Assembly: GCA_028700095.1 (NCBI GenBank)
Contig: JAQVTJ010000097.1
Location: 1 to 5,948, forward strand
Source: Methanobacterium sp.
GTDB taxonomy: Archaea; Methanobacteriota; Methanobacteria; Methanobacteriales; Methanobacteriaceae
DNA length: 5,948 nucleotides
Reading direction: 5' to 3'
A program made the translations under genes and the position numbers. Position 1 is the first letter of the stretch; each line of letters opens with the position of its first letter. Of this stretch, positions 1-5,497 are shown in pieces. The notes below the pieces were generated by a model. It did no database searches, was not told the DNA's origin, and was given only the letters and a program-made list of their open reading frames with translations.

Positions 1-605
1 CTATAGTTACATTTATATCACTTGAAATGTTTTCTAGATTATTTATAATGCCAGTTATAAGTCCTATTCTTAGAATTGAGAGAATCTTAACTAATGCCAT
101 TCCCAGTCTTAAAATGATAATCCCTCATACAACCCTATTGGGACATGAACCTGGAATTGCATTTTGGAATGCAACTGATACAGGTAGTTCTAGTGGTTAT
201 ATAGCTCTTCCAGTTACCTTAATTTTAATATTTGGACTTCCATATAAAATATTTTTTGGAACTCTAGTAGCTAAGAAGGATATTATAGACTATTTTACAC
301 CAGGCATCTATGGTTTTGCATTTGACTTTGGATATATTGTACTTGTACTTCTATTATTATGGTGTGTAGCTGTAATATATTTAGGATTAAAAATATTATT
401 AGAATATAGGGAAAAAAGGGAAAGTGAAAATAAAATATATCTAGGCAGAGAAACGTTACTCATAGGTTCGTTAGCAGGGTTTGTGTCACAAGCAATTCTA
501 GGATTATTTATAATAAACCGTTCAATTAATGGAACAGCTTTAATAACATTTATATTTTTAAGTGGAATGGTTGTTGCCAATATTTTACTGGTAAAAGATA
601 ATTAA
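1..605 (+). CDS. Polytopic membrane protein, C-terminal part (possible O-antigen/oligosaccharide repeat polymerase-like)
   Basis: The reading frame is open from the left edge (first full codon at position 3) to a TAA at 603-605, so the 5' end lies outside the window; the ATG at 27 is probably internal. About 200 residues are visible. Counting from that ATG, hydrophobic membrane-spanning stretches lie near residues 66-84, 98-125, 144-165 and 169-189, with a charged cytoplasmic-looking loop (EYREKRESENK) around 126-137. The part before the last three helices reads PGIYGFAFDFGY. A Gly/Phe/Asp-Phe-Gly element before a helix recalls the late segment of archaeal putative O-antigen or oligosaccharide-repeat polymerases (PF01901-like, Wzy-like), which make surface polysaccharide at the membrane. 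That family call is inferred from general shape and is weak; an unrelated permease or uncharacterised membrane protein remains possible. The frame itself looks intact. The gene converges on the flavodoxin gene. Confidence 0.6.
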   Translation, partial: IVTFISLEMFSRLFIMPVISPILRIERILTNAIPSLKMIIPHTTLLGHEPGIAFWNATDTGSSSGYIALPVTLILIFGLPYKIFFGTLVAKKDIIDYFTPGIYGFAFDFGYIVLVLLLLWCVAVIYLGLKILLEYREKRESENKIYLGRETLLIGSLAGFVSQAILGLFIINRSINGTALITFIFLSGMVVANILLVKDN

Positions 606-697
606 AAAAAATAATAATTATTCTAATTAATAGGACTTAAATCCAAAAAACTATGGAAAGAATTAGAAATATTAAAATAAAAATATATTATTCATCA
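606..697. terminator. Convergent intergenic region with oligo-T/A termination tracts
   Basis: This 92-base A+T-rich gap separates two convergent genes. After the + strand stop there is an A8 tract and then T-poor sequence, so a + strand terminator is not clear. On the - strand, below the flavodoxin stop, T5 (near 679-683) and T6 (near 645-650) tracts follow each other, which fits archaeal intrinsic termination at U-rich RNA. No hairpin of note and no small gene is seen. Confidence 0.35.
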
Positions 698-1204
698 TTA
701 TCTAGATTTTATAATGCCTTCTTTTATATTTTTAAGTTTCAATGAATATTTTATTATTTCTTCTTCGTTATAGAAATCCATATCTTCTAATGGTAATTTT
801 ACAGTGTTTAAAAAATCTTTTATTAATTGAAGATCATTATGATTAAGTTTATTGATTATTAAACTTCCACCTAAAGCTTTCATACTAAGAGTTTTTGTTC
901 CTATAAATTTTTGAAGTTCGTTGAGTCTGTTTAAACCTCCATTTTTATCAATACATGTACAAAAGAGAGAAATGGGCTTTTTTTGCAACCATTTTCTGTT
1001 ATTGTCAATAAATTTTATTAATGAAGCATCAATTTTTTCTTGGTAGACTGATGATCCAATTATAAAAAAATCATATTCTCTATATCCTGGTTTAAATTCA
1101 TCAACAGCACAATAGATTGAAGGACTTATCATATGTGACATAATTTTAGCTGCTTCTTCTGTGGATCCATACTTACTACTGTAAATTATTAATGTTTTTA
1201 CCAT
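698..1204 (-). CDS. Flavodoxin-domain protein (HemG-like Flavodoxin_5 type)
   Basis: An intact 168-residue protein that should bind FMN and carry one or two electrons in the cytoplasm. The N-terminus, TLIIYSSKYGSTEEAA (residues 4-19), is a first beta strand followed by a phosphate-binding loop of the S-x-x-G-x-T type for FMN. Residues 45-58 (DFFIIGSSVYQEKI) match the second conserved strand and the loop that contacts the isoalloxazine ring. Residues 70-83 (RKWLQKKPISLFCT) match the next strand. This order resembles the flavodoxin-like domain of HemG/protoporphyrinogen oxidase and of many uncharacterised archaeal proteins of about 150-180 residues. The physiological partner is unknown, and a haem role should not be assumed in a methanogen. 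The start at 1204 is supported by an AGGG element a few bases upstream and by loss of coding sense further up. It is transcribed alone, divergent from the lipase-like gene. Confidence 0.85.
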   Translation of the reverse strand: MVKTLIIYSSKYGSTEEAAKIMSHMISPSIYCAVDEFKPGYREYDFFIIGSSVYQEKIDASLIKFIDNNRKWLQKKPISLFCTCIDKNGGLNRLNELQKFIGTKTLSMKALGGSLIINKLNHNDLQLIKDFLNTVKLPLEDMDFYNEEEIIKYSLKLKNIKEGIIKSR

Positions 1205-1217
1205 AATAACCCTATGT

Positions 1218-1236
1218 GATAATATTTTATATTATC
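1218..1236 (-). promoter_or_regulatory. Perfect 8-3-8 inverted repeat over a TATA-like element, upstream of the flavodoxin gene
   Basis: GATAATAT (1218-1225), spacer TTT, ATATTATC (1229-1236) is an exact inverted repeat. On the - strand its centre reads ATATAAAATATT, a good TATA-box candidate, about 23 bases before the flavodoxin ATG. If this TATA box is used, the transcript would begin at or very near the start codon. The symmetry over the core promoter is what an archaeal repressor operator would look like, but in DNA this AT-rich the palindrome may be chance. Confidence 0.35.
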
Positions 1237-1439
1237 TACCATGTGTCCTCTATTTGTTCTATTGTATTTGTAAAATATTATAGTATTAAAAATATCCTTA
1301 AATATAAATTCATTAAAATGGAATCAATAATTATATATATGTAATCTTTTATTTAATCTAATATAAGATATATGTAATACTGTTAGATTTTTAAGTTAGA
1401 AAAAAAATATGATGGATATGTGAATGTTTATTTTTTTTA
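1237..1439. promoter_or_regulatory. Divergent promoter region between the flavodoxin and lipase-like genes
   Basis: This very A+T-rich stretch holds several TATA-like runs. On the + strand these include TTATATATAT (1331-1340) and ATATAAGATATATG (1361-1374), which are candidates for the lipase-like gene. An 11-base direct repeat, ATATATGTAAT, occurs at 1335-1345 and again at 1368-1378, 33 bases apart. No coding sequence or structured RNA is evident. Which TATA element is used cannot be decided from sequence alone. Confidence 0.3.
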
Positions 1440-1444
1440 AGGAG
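1440..1444 (+). promoter_or_regulatory. Ribosome binding site of the lipase-like gene
   Basis: AGGAG lies eight bases before the ATG at 1453, following a T-rich leader. It fixes the true start of the lipase-like gene at the signal-peptide codons and not at the ATG at 1633, which has no comparable site in front of it. Confidence 0.65.
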
Positions 1445-1452
1445 TAAATAAA

Positions 1453-2623
1453 ATGTATTTCAAAAGAATGTGGATGATTTATATCATATTGATCACAATT
1501 TTTGCAATAATTCCCATAACAGCATATGGAATATCAAATCAAAATTTATCATTAGATGATATAAATGGACAATATAACTTATTAATGATCCAAATAATAT
1601 AAATTCACAATATAATAGATAAACCTCAAATAATGATTATAGAAGATTCAACCAAATGGATTGATGTTGAAACAAAGCAAACCGCAACAATTTATTATAA
1701 AGGTTCGGATATTAATGGAAAAATTACCCCAATACTTAAAGATTCTAATGGATTGGTTATTGGATATTTGCCATCAATAGATTATAATGGATTTGCAGGC
1801 AGTTTTACATGGGATGGTACAGTAAATATAGAAAAAATTCATGGTAATAGGAATTTAAGATATAATATTGTAAAATATAAATCTGTAAACCAGGCTAATA
1901 ATCCCTATACAGTAACACTTATTTTAAATAATAGTAATGGTACTGAAATAGCAATTTCTAATGAACATAAAATTTTTGTTGGCAGACCTCTTATCTTGTT
2001 ACATGGAGGTCTTTCCACTTCCAAGGAAATGGAAACAACAGAAACATTTAAAGAGCTAAGTAAGAATCATTATGTTATTGCTTGTGAATATTTGCCTCCT
2101 GAATTAAGACAAGAAGGAATGGCTCTTTTTGGTGATATTAAAAATTATTCATCTTCTCTTCAACAAGAAGTTAGTGAAATTATCCATGAAACAGGAGCTA
2201 AAAAAGTAAATATTGTATCTCATAGTATGGGTGGTTTGGTTGCAAGATGGTATTTAGAGAAATTAGGAGGAACAGATAATATTGGTAAATTGATCATGAT
2301 AGGCACACCTAATCATGGATTATCCCTTGCTAATCTATTTATTGGTTCTGATAATATGGCAGGCTCACAGATGGCTCCGGATAGTAAATTTTTAAAGAAT
2401 TAAATAGTCAAATCCCCACATTAAAAATACCATATTATATATTGGCAAGTGAAGATTATTGGACATTGGATGATGATGAATTTTTTCAGATGGTGATAGA
2501 ATTGTTACATTTAACAGTGCTAAATTACCATATGGTAAGTTAATTAGAATTCATTCAACACATTGTCAGCAGATTAATGATTATAATGTTATCGATACTG
2601 TTAAGAGTTGTTTAGATGGATAA
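1453..2623 (+). pseudogene. Secreted lipase-like alpha/beta hydrolase with N-terminal Ig-like domain, frame broken
   Basis: The pieces together would make about 390 residues. The start ATG at 1453 follows an AGGAG and opens a signal peptide (MYFKRMWMIYIILITIF, then AYG as a likely cleavage region), so the protein should be exported. The frame meets TAA at 1600-1602, then continues in the same frame through the long open part 1633-2403 (256 residues). In that part, residues 15-115 look like an Ig-like beta domain (FTWDG and PYTVTLIL recall FlgD-type Ig repeats). Residues 119-126 (PLILLHGG) give the oxyanion-hole strand, and IVSHSMGG gives the nucleophile elbow, with Ser198 in a GxSxG-like site whose first Gly is Ser. 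After the stop at 2401, the frame moves to ELNSQIPTLKIPYYILASED (2397-2456). After the T6 run at 2481-2486 it moves again to SDGDRIVTFNSAKLP and IHSTHCQQ, which supply the likely acid and His of the triad, ending at TAA 2621-2623. Family level is PGAP1/triacylglycerol lipase-like; the substrate is unknown. Either the gene is decayed or the sequence has indel errors. Confidence 0.8.
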
Positions 2624-2645
2624 CTATTATAACTTCTCTAAAACA

Positions 2646-2694
2646 TTTTTTTTTATCTAAATCATTATATCTACCTTTTAAATATATTTTTTTT
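2646..2694 (+). terminator. Oligo-T terminator of the lipase-like gene
   Basis: T9 (2646-2654) and T8 (2687-2694) lie 23 and 64 bases after the lipase stop on the + strand. Archaeal RNA polymerase terminates at such T tracts without needing a hairpin, so this pair is a reasonable terminator. Confidence 0.5.
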
Positions 2695-2734
2695 ATAAAA
2701 ATGAACTTTAAAAGAACAATTTAAGTTAAAAATG

Positions 2735-2755
2735 TTATAAAAACTAGTTTTATAA
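2735..2755. terminator. Perfect 8-5-8 inverted repeat between convergent genes
   Basis: TTATAAAA (2735-2742), loop ACTAG, TTTTATAA (2748-2755) is an exact inverted repeat. It lies midway between the ends of the lipase-like (+) and PsbP-like (-) genes. A T5 tract follows on the + strand at 2762-2766 and an A5 tract (T5 on the - strand) precedes at 2728-2732. It could serve as a two-way terminator. The arms are also TATA-like, so a cryptic promoter is an alternative. Confidence 0.35.
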
Positions 2756-2789
2756 GACTAATTTTTATATTTTATAGTATTGTGTTGGA

Positions 2790-2824
2790 ATATATTTAGC
2801 CCAAATATATAATATATTTTTTTT
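2790..2824 (+). repeat. Second inverted repeat (8-5-8) followed by T8
   Basis: ATATATTT (2790-2797), loop AGCCC, AAATATAT (2803-2810) is an exact inverted repeat followed by a T8 run at 2817-2824 on the + strand. It overlaps the last codons of the PsbP-like gene on the other strand. It could be a back-up terminator for + strand read-through from the lipase-like gene. The low-complexity arms make chance pairing plausible. Confidence 0.25.
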
Positions 2825-3344
2825 ATTGTATTTCCAAACTTTTTGTTATGGTATCAAATAACTCTGCCAGGGTTTGGAAGTCTGAGGAAACTGTTACATA
2901 TTGTATCATATATTGAAATTTATTTTTTTTGAAGTCAATAAATTTTAATTGGACAGTTGTATTGTTTGAACTAAATTTGAAAATGTTTCATTAGCAGTCA
3001 AATATGGTAATTGTACTTTTTGTTCCATTCATAGAGAATAATTGTTTTTTTAGATCTTTTAATTCAGATATTGAATTGGTTGTTTTTACTATTTTTCTTA
3101 TGGTAACACCATTACCTCGGGTACCATTAGTCTGGTTAAAGAATGTGTCTCCAATTGATATTACACTACTGTTTTCAGCTGTGTTATTTGTAATTATAAA
3201 CCAACTTGAAGGATAATTAAAATATATTCCATTTGCATTATAGATTTTAATTGATGTAGTATTGTTTCCTTGTGGACTGATACAATTATATGTAATTGCA
3301 ATTATAGTCAAAAGAATAATAACTATGAAAATATATTTTCTCAT
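2823..3344 (-). pseudogene. PsbP-like small secreted/lipoprotein, interrupted by adjacent TAA-TGA stops
   Basis: From ATG 3344 the frame encodes MRKYIFIVIILLTIIAI, a signal or anchor helix, then Cys21 in ITYNC, a poor lipobox because of the Asn before Cys. A mature domain follows with IYNANGIYFNYPSSW (residues 34-48), the N-terminal signature of PsbP-like small proteins common in methanogens, and many N-x-S/T sequons. An upstream in-frame TTG at 3365 is unlikely because the GGAGG site lies between it and the ATG. The frame stops at TAA 2993-2991 followed directly by TGA 2990-2988. The same frame then continues with SSNNTTVQLKFIDFKKNKF and a closing helix (TLAELFDTITKSLEIQ) to TAA at 2825-2823, just as a PsbP-like domain should end. 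Between these, another frame reads LTANETFS, so an extra base before the stops and a missing base after them (near the AAATTT at about 2970) would restore a protein of about 173 residues. Function is unknown; it is likely displayed on the cell surface. Confidence 0.7.
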
Positions 3345-3354
3345 TAAATACAAT

Positions 3355-3363
3355 CCTCCCTCC
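3355..3363 (-). promoter_or_regulatory. Strong ribosome binding site of the PsbP-like gene
   Basis: GGAGGGAGG on the - strand contains two overlapping GGAGG cores. The nearer one lies ten bases before the ATG at 3344, so it selects that ATG over the upstream TTG. Confidence 0.7.
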
Positions 3364-3471
3364 AAATTATATACACTTTATAATATTATATAATATTGAG
3401 ATTATAAATATATTATTCAAGGGTTAAAACATTAAAATAACCCTCCTTACATTGGTTTAAATAATTTACAT
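3364..3471. promoter_or_regulatory. Divergent promoter region with palindromes, PsbP-like / exonuclease
   Basis: This A+T-rich region feeds two divergent genes and contains TATA-like stretches on both strands. AATATTATATAATATT at 3382-3397 is an exact 16-base palindrome in the position expected for a core promoter of the PsbP-like gene. Further right, AGGGTTA (3420-3426) and TAACCCT (3438-3444) form an exact 7-base inverted repeat around an 11-base spacer, the only G/C-bearing symmetrical site in the region and thus the better operator candidate. No regulator can be named. Confidence 0.35.
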
Positions 3472-3475
3472 GGAG
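3472..3475 (+). promoter_or_regulatory. Ribosome binding site of the RNase H-like exonuclease gene
   Basis: GGAG lies eleven bases before the ATG at 3487. A closer upstream ATG at 3470 is out of frame and gives only 17 codons, so the 3487 start is preferred. Confidence 0.5.
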
Positions 3476-3486
3476 TTCTTTGATAA

Positions 3487-4437
3487 ATGTCATCTTACGG
3501 ATCAACAGAAACAGAAATTTTAAGATCAAAACTTATTGAAACATATAAAGAAAAATCTATTGAAGATTATTTTAAAGGTGAAGAGTTTGAAACAAAACAT
3601 GGTTCATGCTATAAAATAAAAGATAGTAGAAAACTCAAATTAAACACAATAAGTAAATTTAAAGCTAAAAATAATATTTTAAATGATTTAAAACTAATAA
3701 AAGGTATTGGAGATTCAAAAGCTGAAATTTTAAGGTCTAATGGATATGAAACAATTAAAGATCTAACTAAACATCCTCGCTATACAAATGATGCATGTGA
3801 AATAGTTGAAATAGTTAATGAGGGTAATTTTTCTAAAATAACAGATTATATTTTAAACAGATATCCCAAATACCATCCATCAACCATATACTCCTCATGT
3901 TTTTCACCTAATGAAAATTATCTTTTCCTTGATATAGAAACTCTTGGCCTTAAAAATGTACCACTTATACTAATAGGAGTTGCATTTATTGAATCTAAAA
4001 ATATTATCATTGACCAATACCTTTTAAGAAATTTAAAAGAAGAAACTGCTGTATTAGATGCATTTTTATCTTATATTGTTGAAGATACCGTATTTGTAAG
4101 TTTTAATGGTCAGACATTTGATATTCCATATATTAAAGAGAGAATGAATTATTATGGAATTAAACAAAATATACAAAGACATCATATAGATCTTCTGCAC
4201 TTGTCAAGAAGAACATGGAAAGATAAACTACCAAATTGTAAATTACAAACATTGGAAAAACATTTATTCAATTTTGAACGTGAAGATGATGTGCCAAGTA
4301 GTATGGTTCCATCATTTTATAAAACCTATAATAAAACAGGTAATATAGGACCTTTAATTCCGATCATAGAACATAACAGGGAAGATATTGTAATATTAGT
4401 TAGAATATTATCAAGATTACACACAGAACTTGAATAA
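3487..4437 (+). CDS. YprB-like RNase H-fold exonuclease with helix-hairpin-helix motif
   Basis: An intact protein of 316 residues. Residues 67-92 (DLKLIKGIGDSKAE, then a second helix) form a helix-hairpin-helix motif, which binds DNA backbone without sequence preference. Residues 145-316 form an RNase H-like 3'-5' exonuclease domain of the RNase_H_2/YprB family. Exo I is FLDIETLGL with Asp149 and Glu151, Exo II is SFNGQTFDIPYI with Asp212, the family block HIDLLHLSRR lies at 233-242, DDVPSSMVPSFY lies at 267-278, and Exo III is EHNREDI with His296 and Asp300. All four acidic metal ligands are present, so the enzyme should be active on a nucleic acid through two divalent metals. The true substrate of this family is not settled; a role in DNA repair or RNA turnover is an inference. 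N-terminal residues 1-60 are charged and show no known fold. The gene is alone on its strand and converges with the small Cys-rich gene. Confidence 0.88.
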   Translation: MSSYGSTETEILRSKLIETYKEKSIEDYFKGEEFETKHGSCYKIKDSRKLKLNTISKFKAKNNILNDLKLIKGIGDSKAEILRSNGYETIKDLTKHPRYTNDACEIVEIVNEGNFSKITDYILNRYPKYHPSTIYSSCFSPNENYLFLDIETLGLKNVPLILIGVAFIESKNIIIDQYLLRNLKEETAVLDAFLSYIVEDTVFVSFNGQTFDIPYIKERMNYYGIKQNIQRHHIDLLHLSRRTWKDKLPNCKLQTLEKHLFNFEREDDVPSSMVPSFYKTYNKTGNIGPLIPIIEHNREDIVILVRILSRLHTELE

Positions 4438-4482
4438 ATAAAATAAAAAAAAAGATATATATTAAATTAATAACTATGGTAT

Positions 4483-4620
4483 TTACCAACTAAATGGACA
4501 AGTACCATAAGCTCTACAATCAGTTTTGTCACAAGCCCATCCCATAACAGTAACTGAGCTGTGTGCATTCATTTTACAATCTAATGGCTTGCTTTTATTT
4601 GCTTGTAACATGTTTTCCAT
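4483..4620 (-). CDS. Small cysteine-rich protein, 45 residues (unrecognised)
   Basis: The - strand from ATG 4620 to TAA 4483 encodes 45 residues with four cysteines at 15, 30, 35 and 41 (spacing C-x14-C-x4-C-x5-C). The C-terminal half is distinctive: MGWACDKTDC, then RAYGTCPFSW. This part is of normal complexity and G+C-richer than its surroundings, unlike the adjacent intergenic DNA, which argues for real coding. Two start candidates exist, ATG 4620 and ATG 4611; a weak AAAGAG precedes the first. There is no signal peptide or membrane helix, so it is probably cytoplasmic. Four cysteines suggest a zinc knuckle or a small Fe-S or redox site, but I do not recognise the family and no function is claimed. 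It lies 256 bases downstream of the PolX gene on the same strand and converges with the exonuclease gene, 45 bases away. Confidence 0.6.
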   Translation of the reverse strand: MENMLQANKSKPLDCKMNAHSSVTVMGWACDKTDCRAYGTCPFSW

Positions 4621-4876
4621 TCTATTACTCTTTCTAAATAATATATATTATTATATCACTGTTCTAATATAAAATTGTTACGTATAATTTTTTAGATAAA
4701 AATACTAATATCCATAGATCTTTTAGTTTTTAGGAAGTTTTTTTTTTACAAATTTGTTCTAGTTATATTAACCTATGTAGTATAAGGAGACACTACTATA
4801 AATATAGTTGAATATAGACTTTTTTTTAAATTGGATATTATATATAATATTATAATTTCTTTAAATAAATTTGGTT
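4621..4876. other. Intergenic A+T-rich region between the small Cys-rich gene and PolX
   Basis: I find no gene in these 256 bases. On the - strand, TATA-like DNA (around 4640-4660 and ATTTTATATTAG near 4664-4675) could drive the small Cys-rich gene. A T10 run lies at 4738-4747 on the + strand. A weak inverted repeat, GTAGT (4777-4781) and ACTAC (4792-4796), encloses a ten-base loop that includes GGAG; no start codon with an open frame follows it on the + strand, so it is not a translation signal I can support. Confidence 0.4.
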
Positions 4877-5497
4877 TTAAAAATTTTTCATGAGTTTTTT
4901 TAAGGGTAATGTATTAATTATGTCCTTTTTTTCTGCCCAACCCCTCCTTGCAGTTGCAATACCCAAATGTATATTCTTAAGGTGAATAGGTGAATGTGCA
5001 TCTGTATTTATTACTAGTTTACAACCATGTTCAACAGCCATCTTAATATTCCCATCATTTAAATCTAATAGATTAAGATGACTGTTAACTTCTAATATTG
5101 TATTGGTATCCTTAGAAGTATCAAAAACTTTTTCAAAATCTAATTCATATGCTTTTCTATCTAATATCTTTCTGCCTGTTGGATGGGCTATGATATTAAC
5201 ATATTCATTTTCCATTGCAGTTAACATTCTACGTGTTAATTCTTTGCTATTTTGGTTGAAACCAGAATGTAAACCTTCTAATACAATATCCATATCATCT
5301 AATATTTTATTAGGAACATCTAAAAAACCAAAAGAATCAATATTAGCTTCAATACCTTTAAATATTATAAAATCTTCAAATTTATCATTTAATTTATCAA
5401 TTTCTTTCATCTGTTTTAATATGGTTTTTTCATCCATACCTTTAGCTATACTGAGATTTCCAGAATGATCTGTAATAGCTACATATTCATACCCCAT
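4877..5497 (-). CDS. polX: PolX PHP nuclease domain (C-terminal fragment of family X DNA polymerase)
   Basis: This frame carries nearly the whole PHP metal-dependent nuclease domain of a bacterial/archaeal-type DNA polymerase X. Motifs in order are GYEYVAITDHSGNLSIAKGM (residues 2-21), a metal-binding Asp-His pair; IFKGIEANI (a Glu ligand) near 44-52; VLEGLHSGF near 72-80 (His); NIIAHPTGRKI near 101-111 (His); EVNSHLNLLDLND near 136-148; and NTDAHSPIHLKN (Asp, His) near 164-175, followed by the conserved ATARRGWAEK. All later metal ligands are present. In PolX this domain gives 3'-5' exonuclease and AP endonuclease activity that assists base excision repair. The ATG at 5497 is probably not a real start: the missing first PHP motif sits just upstream in another frame (see 5479-5948), so the two pieces should be one protein. 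The end is at TGA 4877-4879. Confidence 0.88.
   Translation of the reverse strand: MGYEYVAITDHSGNLSIAKGMDEKTILKQMKEIDKLNDKFEDFIIFKGIEANIDSFGFLDVPNKILDDMDIVLEGLHSGFNQNSKELTRRMLTAMENEYVNIIAHPTGRKILDRKAYELDFEKVFDTSKDTNTILEVNSHLNLLDLNDGNIKMAVEHGCKLVINTDAHSPIHLKNIHLGIATARRGWAEKKDIINTLPLKKLMKNF

Noticed and set aside
308..580. A 90-residue open frame on the - strand inside the membrane-protein gene
   Set aside because: It is antisense to a continuous hydrophobic coding frame, has no SD site and its composition mirrors the sense gene.
2803..2820. AAATATAT-A-ATATATTT palindrome
   Set aside because: It is pure A/T alternation in a low-complexity stretch and overlaps another repeat; chance is sufficient.
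3004..3216. A 70-residue open frame on the + strand inside the PsbP-like gene
   Set aside because: It is a shadow of the PsbP-like coding frame on the opposite strand, without its own promoter or SD.
3430..3452. On the - strand, a strong AAGGAGGG SD followed by ATG-TTT-TAA
   Set aside because: The frame has only two codons and neighbouring frames close at once, so it is not a gene; the site is better described as part of the inverted repeat.
3470..3523. Upstream ATG with a 17-codon frame (MEFFDKCHL...) overlapping the exonuclease start
   Set aside because: It has no SD site, ends inside the exonuclease gene and shows no recognisable feature.
5103..5468. A 121-residue open frame on the + strand inside PolX
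   Set aside because: It is fully antisense to the strongly conserved PHP domain.
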